From an uncultured Treponema sp. (GTDB lineage: Bacteria; Spirochaetota; Spirochaetia; Treponematales; Treponemataceae), in the NCBI GenBank assembly GCA_946410085.1, contig CAMJZA010000024.1:1-45810 (forward strand): a stretch of 45,810 nt of DNA, in the 5' to 3' direction. The notes under the pieces are model-generated. The model had not been told where the DNA came from and did no database searches. It saw only the letters and a list, made by a program, of their open reading frames with translations. Within the stretch, counting starts at the first letter, position 1, and the number at the start of each line of letters is the position of its first letter. The translations under genes and the position numbers were made by a program. Shown here piece after piece: positions 39,783-45,810 of the stretch.

Positions 39783-40010
39783 AACTGACGGCGGCCGGGT
39801 GCATCCGGCAGGGAGGGAACCCGGCGGCAGGGAGTGCGTCCCGGACCCGGCAATTCGGTTTCGGCGTTCCGGTTCCGGCGGTCAGGGGCATCCTGAGCCT
39901 GCGGCCCGAAACCCCTCTTTTTGCCTTGCCAGAATGCCGATTTTATACTAGAATGAAAAGTATATTCAAAGAAGTGTAAGTAAATTTACAGAGAGGAGAG
40001 TACACTTTTT
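39783..40010. other. 228-bp intergenic region before chemoreceptor gene
   Basis: Very G+C-rich first part with short inverted patches (CCGGGT ... ACCCGG at 39793 and after) but no clear U-run terminator; then the promoter at 39921-39949 and a leader. Confidence 0.5.
39921..39949 (+). promoter_or_regulatory. chemoreceptor gene promoter
   Basis: TTGCCT (39921-39926), 17-base spacer, TATACT (39944-39949). The leader is about 55 bases and carries GAGAGGAGAG before the ATG at 40011. Confidence 0.65.
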
Positions 40011-41864
40011 ATGGAAAACAAGACTGTGATTGAGCCGCCGCCAGCGGTGGTCAACATCCTGAACAGCATGATGCAGATTTTTCCGTTCCTCTGCACGCTG
40101 TTCCTGTGCAAATACTACGGGCTTTTCACCTTCGGCGAATACTTCAAAATCTTCTTCAGCATCTATACGATTCCGGTCATCATCCTGAACCTGCTTGCCG
40201 TCTACCTGCCGAACAAGCTCGTCTATCCCAAGCTCATGGCATTTGACGGGACGGAAAGTGCTGTGGACAGCTGCAACACCCTTGCGAACAAGTATTCTTC
40301 CATTAATATCGGATTTACGATAGCATTCGTCATCCTGTACCCCGTCACCATGGGACTTGCCGCACGGAGTCTGCCGGACTTTCATCCTGCACCGTTTATC
40401 ATGACCTACATCGGCTGCGGTTTCCTGGGTGCGGTATTCCTGTACATCCTCTGGCTGGAAAACTACGAGGAATGGCTCCAGTTCCTGCCCCTCCATGAGG
40501 GAAACATGGGGCTTTCCATTGTCGCCCGCTATGTGGCAGTCCTGACCGTTCTGATGAGCGGCATCTTCTGCCTGACTGCAGGGCCTGCCTTTGCAGGGAA
40601 GTTTGCGGGAGTTCCCGTCAGGCGTTTTGTCATGACGTCGACCCTCCCCCTCATGCTGGCGGGTGTCGTGCTTGTCCTGCTCGGCATGCTCACCATGACC
40701 AGCGGCATCAAGAAGCGTCTGGACCGGATTACCTCCTTTGCGGGCACCATTTCCCAGGGAGACTATACGGGAAAGGATCTGGCAATCGTCAGCCGTGACG
40801 AGTTCGGTGTCCTCACCGGCCGCCTGAACCGCTTTCACAAGGCGACCCGCGATATCCTCAAGGGCATCAAGGGCAACATTGACAACACGAACAAGGTCGC
40901 CGTGGAGCTTGAAAGCAACATGACCGAGACGACCGCGACGATACAGCAGATTATCGGTAACATCGGTACCATCAGGACGCAGATGGAAGGTCAGACCTCC
41001 GGTATCAATGATGCAACCATAGCGGCCAGTGAGATTATGGAAAACATCAAGACGCTCAACCTGAGCGTCGACGAACAGACTGCGAGCGTTGAAGAGAGTT
41101 CTGCCGCCGTCCGCGAGATGGTCGCCAACATCCAGAGCGTGACGAACATCCTCGAAAAGAACGGCGTGCAGGTTGACCTGCTGGCAAAGGCTTCCGACGA
41201 AGGGCAGAAAGGCGTCGTCAATGCGGTCAACATGTCACGGAAGATTCTGGAAGAGTCTGCCGGCGTTCAGGAGGCAAGCTCCGTCATCCAGAACATTGCA
41301 GACCAGACGAACCTGCTCGCCATGAATGCCGCCATCGAAGCTGCCCATGCGGGAGAGTCCGGCAAGGGATTTGCCGTCGTTGCCGATGAAATCCGCAAGC
41401 TCGCAGAGCAGTCCAATACGCAGGGCCGCAAGATCAGCGAAAGCCTGTCCAGCCTGACTGAAGTCATCCGCGGCGTTGCGGAGACGACCGGCCAGCTGCA
41501 GACCCAGTTCGGCAAGATATATGAGCTGACCCAGGCTGTCCAGCAGCAGGAAGAGGTCGTCATGAATGCGATGAAGGAACAGAACGAGGGGTCTACCCAG
41601 ATTCTGGATGCGATGAAGAACATCGATAATTCGACGATCAGCGTCAAGCAGGGTGCTTCCGAGATGCTGGGCGGCGGCAAGAAGATTACTGCGGAGATGG
41701 GAAAGATAAGCGCTACCGGAGAGTCCATCATGAACTTAATGGAGGAAATTTCCAGCGGTGCAACGCAGATAACGGAAGCTACGGCCAACGTTACGAAAAC
41801 TTCGGAAGAAAACAACGAGGCTGCAAAGCAGCTTGACGGTGTCATCCGCAGGTTCAAGCTCTAG
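40011..41864 (+). CDS. methyl-accepting chemotaxis protein with six-helix membrane sensor
   Basis: A 617-residue chemoreceptor. The N-terminal 230 residues contain about six transmembrane helices and no large outside domain, so the signal is probably sensed in the membrane or in the energy state. A HAMP domain follows (about 240-295, KRLDRITSFAGTISQGDYTGKD), then the coiled-coil signalling domain with the conserved tip [21 protein letters not shown] and [13 protein letters not shown]. No C-terminal pentapeptide is seen. It has its own promoter and GAGAGGAGAG ribosome site. It lies just upstream of a small exported protein, but a new ribosome site and gap suggest separate units. Confidence 0.92.
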   Translation: MENKTVIEPPPAVVNILNSMMQIFPFLCTLFLCKYYGLFTFGEYFKIFFSIYTIPVIILNLLAVYLPNKLVYPKLMAFDGTESAVDSCNTLANKYSSINIGFTIAFVILYPVTMGLAARSLPDFHPAPFIMTYIGCGFLGAVFLYILWLENYEEWLQFLPLHEGNMGLSIVARYVAVLTVLMSGIFCLTAGPAFAGKFAGVPVRRFVMTSTLPLMLAGVVLVLLGMLTMTSGIKKRLDRITSFAGTISQGDYTGKDLAIVSRDEFGVLTGRLNRFHKATRDILKGIKGNIDNTNKVAVELESNMTETTATIQQIIGNIGTIRTQMEGQTSGINDATIAASEIMENIKTLNLSVDEQTASVEESSAAVREMVANIQSVTNILEKNGVQVDLLAKASDEGQKGVVNAVNMSRKILEESAGVQEASSVIQNIADQTNLLAMNAAIEAAHAGESGKGFAVVADEIRKLAEQSNTQGRKISESLSSLTEVIRGVAETTGQLQTQFGKIYELTQAVQQQEEVVMNAMKEQNEGSTQILDAMKNIDNSTISVKQGASEMLGGGKKITAEMGKISATGESIMNLMEEISSGATQITEATANVTKTSEENNEAAKQLDGVIRRFKL

Positions 41865-41945
41865 GCAGCATGCCCTGCGGTGTAACCAGAGTGCCCGCAG
41901 GGAAGTTTTTCTTGTATCCTGTATTGCTTTTATAAGGAGTAAGAA

Positions 41946-42500
41946 ATGAAAAGAAATCGTGTTGTCTATGCTGTTGCAATTGCACTGGCAGCTCTTTCCG
42001 TCAGCCTTCCCCTCTTTGCAGCGGAAGAGCAGATTGAGGAGACCGCCGTTGAGAACTCGGAAAAGTCCAACGGGAGCAAGATAAAGGAAGGTGCAAAGGG
42101 CATCTTTGACGGCGTTAAGGGAGCCGTCAAGGACGGAACCCGCACGGCGAAGCAGAAGGCAAAGGAAATCACCCAGGAAGCCTACGTGGGCGAGTGGTAC
42201 TTCGCAAACGGCAGGTATGCCACGATGATAACGTTCGAAAACGACTGGGACTTCAAGATTACCCAGACCAAGAAGAACGGCGAGAATGTCTGGACCGGCA
42301 CCTACGATGAAGGACCCGAAAAGAAGCAGCTTGTCCTGCACCTGATTTCGGCGAACGGCAAGACATCCTACAAGGACTGGACAATCAGCTATATTGCAGA
42401 AAAGAAGGACTACATCATCGTCAGCTGTCCTGACCTGAGCAACGATCCCAACGGCTACAATTTTTCGAATCGCACCCTCTTTACCTACGTTGGAAAATAA
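41946..42500 (+). CDS. small exported protein, lipocalin-like
   Basis: A 184-residue protein. Residues 1-25 are a signal peptide ending SLPLFA, giving a mature start at AEEQIEE. An amphipathic Lys/Ala-rich helix follows (about 45-75, KEGAKGIFDGVKGAVKDG), then a beta-rich domain (80-184, YVGEWYFANGRYATMITFEND) resembling lipocalin-type or NlpE-like folds. AAGGAG (41934-41939) precedes the ATG. It is probably in the periplasm or outer membrane. No specific family is recognised. Confidence 0.75.
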   Translation: MKRNRVVYAVAIALAALSVSLPLFAAEEQIEETAVENSEKSNGSKIKEGAKGIFDGVKGAVKDGTRTAKQKAKEITQEAYVGEWYFANGRYATMITFENDWDFKITQTKKNGENVWTGTYDEGPEKKQLVLHLISANGKTSYKDWTISYIAEKKDYIIVSCPDLSNDPNGYNFSNRTLFTYVGK

Positions 42501-42660
42501 CGGTAAATACCTGTACATGAATGTGGGGCAGCCGGGATGTGATGTCCCGGCCTGCTCGGGCCTGTATGGGGACTGGGTTCACGCGTGTCTGTATGGGGTC
42601 TGTACCGGGGTTGCACGTGCCTGTACGGGCCTGCCCTGGCCTGCGCGCGCCCCCTTGAAA
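42501..42660. repeat. hairpin plus degenerate CTGTAYGGGG repeats
   Basis: GCCGGGA (42531-42537) pairs with TCCCGGC (42545-42551). Four imperfect copies of CTGTATGGGG/CTGTACGGG follow through 42630. CTGTACGGGCCT at 42621-42632 also occurs on the minus strand of the 22-bp array (22181-22192). Confidence 0.5.
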
Positions 42661-42683
42661 AAAACTTTTAAACCTGCTAGTAT
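42655..42683 (+). promoter_or_regulatory. tRNA-Leu promoter
   Basis: TTGAAA (42655-42660), 17-base spacer, TAGTAT (42678-42683); transcription would start about seven bases before the tRNA. Confidence 0.6.
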
Positions 42684-42696
42684 ACAGATACTTTGA

Positions 42697-42779
42697 GCCG
42701 GCTTGGTGGAATGGTAGACACGAAAGACTCAAAATCTTTTGCCAGCAATGGTGTCTGAGTTCAAGTCTCAGAGCCGGTA
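42697..42779 (+). tRNA. tRNA-Leu(CAA)
   Basis: An 83-base class II tRNA. Acceptor GCCGGCT pairs with AGCCGGT (G1-U72 wobble); anticodon stem AAAGA/TCTTT closes the loop CTCAAAA with anticodon CAA at 42730-42732; the variable arm is long (GCCA/TGGT); the T-arm is CTGAG-TTCAAGT-CTCAG. CCA is not encoded. It reads UUG codons. Confidence 0.92.
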
Positions 42780-42783
42780 AATG

Positions 42784-42811
42784 CCCCCGCAGTGTGCGGG
42801 GGTCTTTTTTT
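42784..42811 (+). terminator. tRNA terminator
   Basis: CCCCCGC (42784-42790) pairs with GCGGGGG (42796-42802), followed by TCTTTTTTT. Confidence 0.85.
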
Positions 42812-42890
42812 CCGTTTTTTGTTTTTTTCCGGCGGAACAGTGAGTGCCGGGCGGGGCCGTTCCGTACCGGATCCAGCCCCGTGCCGTCCG

Positions 42891-44741
42891 CTACAGCATG
42901 CCCAGTTCTTCTGCAAGTCCGCCTGCCTGCCGGTAGGACAGGGCTGTCTTCATGCTTTCCGCAGTTATGCGTTCCTCACCCTTCATGTCAGCGACCGTAC
43001 GGGCAAGCTTGATGCAGCTTGCGATGCTGCGGGGCGAAAAGGAAAGGCGGCTGCCTGCCGCTGCCAGCAGGGCCTCCGCTTCATCTTCCAGCGGGCAGTA
43101 GCAGGGAATTTCGGAAGGCGTCAGTTTTGCGTTCTTCTTCCCCTGCCGTTTCCGCTGCATCAGCACCGCCCTTGCGATGCCTTCCCGCAGTTCCGCCGTC
43201 GTCAGGGGCTTCCGGCCGCCGGAAATTGCCCCGGTCCGCGGACCTCCCTCACTGCCTGCGCTGCCCGTACTGTCCGTACTGCCCGCAATGCTCATATTGT
43301 CCGGCCCGCCGGAAATTGCCCCTCCGGCCTGCTTCTGCACCTGCACGCGGATGTCAATCCGGTCCAGCAGCGGGGCAGAGAACTTCTTCCAGTATTGGGA
43401 GACGGCGTGTGCGGAACAGAGGCATATCCGGTCATTCGAGCCGAAATTCCCGCAGGGGCAGGGGTTTGTCGCCAGCAGGAGCTGGAAGGAAGCCGGAAAC
43501 ACCGTTGACCTGCCCGCCCGGCTCAGGGTAACGAGCCCGCTTTCCAGCGGAACCCGCAGCATCTGCAGGACGGACGTCTTGAACTCCGCCGCTTCGTCCA
43601 GGAAGAGGACCCCGTTGTGGGCGAGGGAAATTTCCCCCGGCGTACAGCGGGGCCCGCCGCCGCACATCCCTTCAATGCTCGCCGTCTGGTGGGGCTGGCG
43701 GAAGGGGGCGGTCCGTATGAGGGAGCTGTCGCGGGGAAGCAGGCCTGCCAGTGAGTATATCCGCGTAACCGGCCGTGCTTCTTCCGTACTCAGCAGGGGC
43801 AGCAGGGCCGGGAACTTCTGCAGGGCGAGGGTCTTGCCGCAGCCGGGCGGCCCGAAGGCAAGGACATTGTGACCGCCCGCTGCCGCCAGCTGCAGGCCCC
43901 GGACAAAGAAGTCCTGCCCCCTGATGTCAGAAAACTCATAGCCCGCTTCCACAGGAGGGAAGAGGACGCCTCCGATGTCCACGCAGGAAGCCGCTGTGCC
44001 GGTCCCTGCTGCAGCGCCCGCCCCGTCAGCGGTGTGCCCTGCCGCCCCGCCGGTCCCGGCTGCAGCGCCGGGGCCTGTCGTGCCGCCAGTCGTGCCTCCT
44101 GTGCCGCCAGCGGCGTGTCCTGCCGTCCCGCCAGATCCCGTGCCGCCAGCCCCCGCACCACCAGACCCCGCACCGCCAGTCCCCGTGCCCCCGTCCGAAC
44201 CGGCCGTCTTGCCGTGGAAGCGGGCGGCGTCCGTGAGTGCCGCATAGGCTTCGAGCAGGGAGGACGCCCCGCAGACTTCCATGCCTTCGATTTCCCGCGC
44301 CTCGTCCGCATTTTCTTCCGGCACGATGCAGCGGCATATCCCGCCCTCGCGGGCCGTGCTGGCGGCAGCGTGGATGCCCTTTACCGGCCGGACCCGCCCG
44401 TTCAGTTCCAGCTCGCCCATGACCAGGAGCTTCCCTTCAAGCAGTCCGTCTCCCTGTCCGTCCGTGCAGTCCTTTTCGCACAGGACGGCGAGGGCAACTG
44501 CAAGGTCAAAGCCAGCCCCTTCCTTGCGGAGGTCCGCCGGAGCCAGGCTTATCAGGACCCGCTCGGGCGGGAAATCGAACCCGCAGTTCCGTATTGCGCT
44601 CCGCATCCGTTCCCGGGATTCCTTCACGGCCCCGTCGGCGAGCCCCACAATGTCCACCGCCGGGATCCCCCGGCGCAAATCAACCTCAACGCTCACGAGG
44701 GAACCCTCGTAGCCGAAGGGTGAGAAACTGTAAATCTGCAT
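42891..44741 (-). CDS. comM: ComM/YifB-family Mg-chelatase-like ATPase with Gly-rich insertion
   Basis: A 616-residue AAA+ ATPase related to ComM, a hexameric helicase that promotes branch migration in natural transformation. The N-terminal domain has SFSPFGYEGSLVSVEVDLRRGIP; Walker A is GPPGCGKT (298-305) and Walker B is GVLFLDEAAEF; NPCPCGNFG is a family marker; the C-terminal Mg-chelatase domain follows. About 100 residues are extra compared with the usual length: a Gly/Ala/Thr-rich block at 181-252 between the N-terminal domain and the ATPase, and a Gly/Ser-rich stretch near the C-terminal domain. The start has GAGGA six bases upstream. Confidence 0.9.
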   Translation of the reverse strand: MQIYSFSPFGYEGSLVSVEVDLRRGIPAVDIVGLADGAVKESRERMRSAIRNCGFDFPPERVLISLAPADLRKEGAGFDLAVALAVLCEKDCTDGQGDGLLEGKLLVMGELELNGRVRPVKGIHAAASTAREGGICRCIVPEENADEAREIEGMEVCGASSLLEAYAALTDAARFHGKTAGSDGGTGTGGAGSGGAGAGGTGSGGTAGHAAGGTGGTTGGTTGPGAAAGTGGAAGHTADGAGAAAGTGTAASCVDIGGVLFPPVEAGYEFSDIRGQDFFVRGLQLAAAGGHNVLAFGPPGCGKTLALQKFPALLPLLSTEEARPVTRIYSLAGLLPRDSSLIRTAPFRQPHQTASIEGMCGGGPRCTPGEISLAHNGVLFLDEAAEFKTSVLQMLRVPLESGLVTLSRAGRSTVFPASFQLLLATNPCPCGNFGSNDRICLCSAHAVSQYWKKFSAPLLDRIDIRVQVQKQAGGAISGGPDNMSIAGSTDSTGSAGSEGGPRTGAISGGRKPLTTAELREGIARAVLMQRKRQGKKNAKLTPSEIPCYCPLEDEAEALLAAAGSRLSFSPRSIASCIKLARTVADMKGEERITAESMKTALSYRQAGGLAEELGML

Positions 44742-44893
44742 GTTTTTCCTCACATTCTGACTCTTCTGACGGTGCTCTTGCGGTTGCCGCAATGCACGCA
44801 AAAACAGCACGAAAAGCAGAGCCTTTCATGCTGTCCTTTCATAGCGTTATATTGAGGAAATCTCCTAAGAATGTATAAGAAAATGAAACTTTT

Positions 44894-45403
44894 TCAGGCG
44901 TTTTTTCCGCAGCAGTTCTTGTACTTCTTTCCCGAACCGCAGGGGCAGGGTTCGTTCCGGCCAATCTTGCGGCCTTCACGGACGACGGTGGTCGGACGGA
45001 CGACGCCTTCGCTGTACAGCCATTCGCCGTCAATCTTCCTGAACCCGCTGATTTCGTGGTGTACGTCGCGGATGCCTTTCTGCGTGTAGGTGCATTCGAA
45101 CTCGACGATTCCTTCGGTATCATCGGGACCGCCCTTTTCGGTGCGGAGAATCTTGAGTCCGTGCCAGGTGGAGTTTTTGCTCCAGTCTTCCGTCGCCTTG
45201 CGGTCAATCTCGGCAATCTTCTCGCCCTTTTCGCAGCTGTTGATGATGAAATCAATCTCCTGCTTTACGTATGCCGTATAGCGTGCCCGCATCAGGGCTT
45301 CGGGAGTCTGGGCCTTTACCGTGCCCTTGATGATCGGCTCGCAGCAGTCCGCATATTTTTTCCCGCTTCCGCAGGGGCACACATCCGTCTTTTCTTCACT
45401 CAT
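44894..45403 (-). CDS. YchJ-like protein with two SEC-C motifs
   Basis: A 169-residue protein. SEC-C zinc-binding motifs lie at both ends ([15 protein letters not shown] near residue 8 and [15 protein letters not shown] near 153), with the UPF0225/YchJ central domain between them ([23 protein letters not shown]). SEC-C motifs occur in SecA and in many proteins that bind partner proteins or nucleic acid. The ATG overlaps the preceding gene's stop by one base (TGATG), so the pair is co-translated. Its biochemical role is not known. Confidence 0.9.
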   Translation of the reverse strand: MSEEKTDVCPCGSGKKYADCCEPIIKGTVKAQTPEALMRARYTAYVKQEIDFIINSCEKGEKIAEIDRKATEDWSKNSTWHGLKILRTEKGGPDDTEGIVEFECTYTQKGIRDVHHEISGFRKIDGEWLYSEGVVRPTTVVREGRKIGRNEPCPCGSGKKYKNCCGKNA

Positions 45404-45600
45404 CAGGCAGTCTCCTTGACCTCAAACTTTTCCCGCTCGCTGTCAATCTTGTCAGCGCCGAACTTTTCCCTGCTGGCGACATCCATGAAGTAGAACAGGT
45501 CTTCCTTGGAATGGAACACAGCCTTTGCGGTTTCGCTCGTCGGGTTGAAGTTGAAGTCAACCGGCTTCCCGCTCTTTTTATCTTCCGCATAGTAATACAT
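45403..45600 (-). CDS. small hypothetical protein coupled to YchJ-like gene
   Basis: A 65-residue soluble protein, [20 protein letters not shown] at the N-terminus and rich in charged residues, with no transmembrane segment or Cys motif. GAGG lies about six bases before the ATG. The stop overlaps the SEC-C gene start, and a good promoter is 70 bases upstream, so it is very likely a real gene. No family is recognised. Confidence 0.75.
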   Translation of the reverse strand: MYYYAEDKKSGKPVDFNFNPTSETAKAVFHSKEDLFYFMDVASREKFGADKIDSEREKFEVKETA

Positions 45601-45669
45601 AATTGCCTCGTAAACTGGATAAGATACCGGAAACTCTCAAACTGGCGTTTTTCGAACTTCCCGAGTGCT

Positions 45670-45698
45670 AGTATAGCACCAGAACAGAGAAAGGTCAA
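45670..45698 (-). promoter_or_regulatory. promoter with palindrome over the -10 box
   Basis: On the minus strand: TTGACC (45698-45693), 17-base spacer, TATACT (45675-45670) preceded by GC. The -10 box lies within GTGCTA-N3-TAGCAC (45665-45679), a possible repressor site. Confidence 0.65.
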
Positions 45699-45810
45699 AC
45701 AGGCCCGCTTCGGTGGGTGTACCGGTCGAACCGGGGGGCGGGCAAGAGTGTACGCCGTCGGTCCAAAGCCCGACAGCCTGCCGAACTTCTGAAAACAGTC
45801 TGTCAAACTG

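Noticed and set aside
39917-39943. Sigma28 flagellar promoter (GCCGATTT at 39936)
   Set aside because: The matching TAAA box 15 bases upstream is absent, and a sigma70-type promoter fits better.
44742-44893. Small open frame starting MKGSAFRAVFACIAA ahead of comM
   Set aside because: It has a possible AAGGA site, but overlaps comM in another frame and has no other support.

Overview
This window looks like a G+C-rich spirochaete chromosome, most likely a Treponema-group organism. The basis is the combination of many sensory and chemotaxis proteins, a lipoprotein-type lytic transglycosylase, a LysM protein, an HU-like DNA-binding protein with a C-terminal Ig-like tail, and a remnant of the AAA/PD-(D/E)XK ATPase family common in Treponema and Bacteroidales. 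The placement is inference from gene content; there is no rRNA gene. I see no phage, IS transposase or CRISPR array. Thirty protein genes, one tRNA and one gene remnant are supported.

Left part (1-14.7 kb): a zinc-ribbon membrane protein, the polyphosphate pair ppx/ppk1, a chemoreceptor, and then a signalling block. The block holds a 7TM-PAS-HD-GYP c-di-GMP phosphodiesterase, pgsA (opposite strand), a hybrid histidine kinase with two periplasmic substrate-binding-type domains, and a 7TM diguanylate cyclase overlapping a small membrane coiled-coil protein. Several of these genes have a -10 box 6-9 bases before the ATG and no Shine-Dalgarno sequence, so they are probably read from leaderless or nearly leaderless mRNAs. 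Between pgsA and the kinase lies a compact element: almost four 23-bp direct repeats enclosed by a perfect 14-bp inverted repeat.

Middle (14.8-35 kb, almost all minus strand): a LacZ-type beta-galactosidase with two LacI-type operator-like sites at its promoter, then two runs of glycan genes. The distal run (coiled-coil protein, double GT4 glycosyltransferase, NAD-dependent epimerase) is preceded by a decayed gene end and a 6 x 22-bp iteron-like array next to the HU-like gene. The proximal run is eight tightly spaced genes: sugar kinase, AraD-like epimerase, flavin-reductase-like protein, a 1229-residue multidomain glycosyltransferase, methyltransferase, polyprenol-phosphate-type GT2, GT-C-like membrane protein, and an unusual radical SAM protein. 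The giant glycosyltransferase carries an 11-G tract in its first codons, which makes it a strong candidate for phase-variable expression. The membrane-protein part of this run is much more A+T-rich than its surroundings, suggesting transfer.

Right part (35-45.8 kb): a LysM single-pass envelope protein overlapping in operon with a lipoprotein lytic transglycosylase, a second chemoreceptor, a small exported protein, tRNA-Leu(CAA) with promoter and terminator, a ComM/YifB ATPase with a glycine-rich insertion, a SEC-C/YchJ protein and a small conserved-looking protein.

The best candidates for something undescribed are the poly-G-switched giant glycosyltransferase operon with its reversed-order radical SAM protein, the inverted-repeat-bounded repeat element, and the leaderless GCTATAnT-type promoters on the signalling genes.
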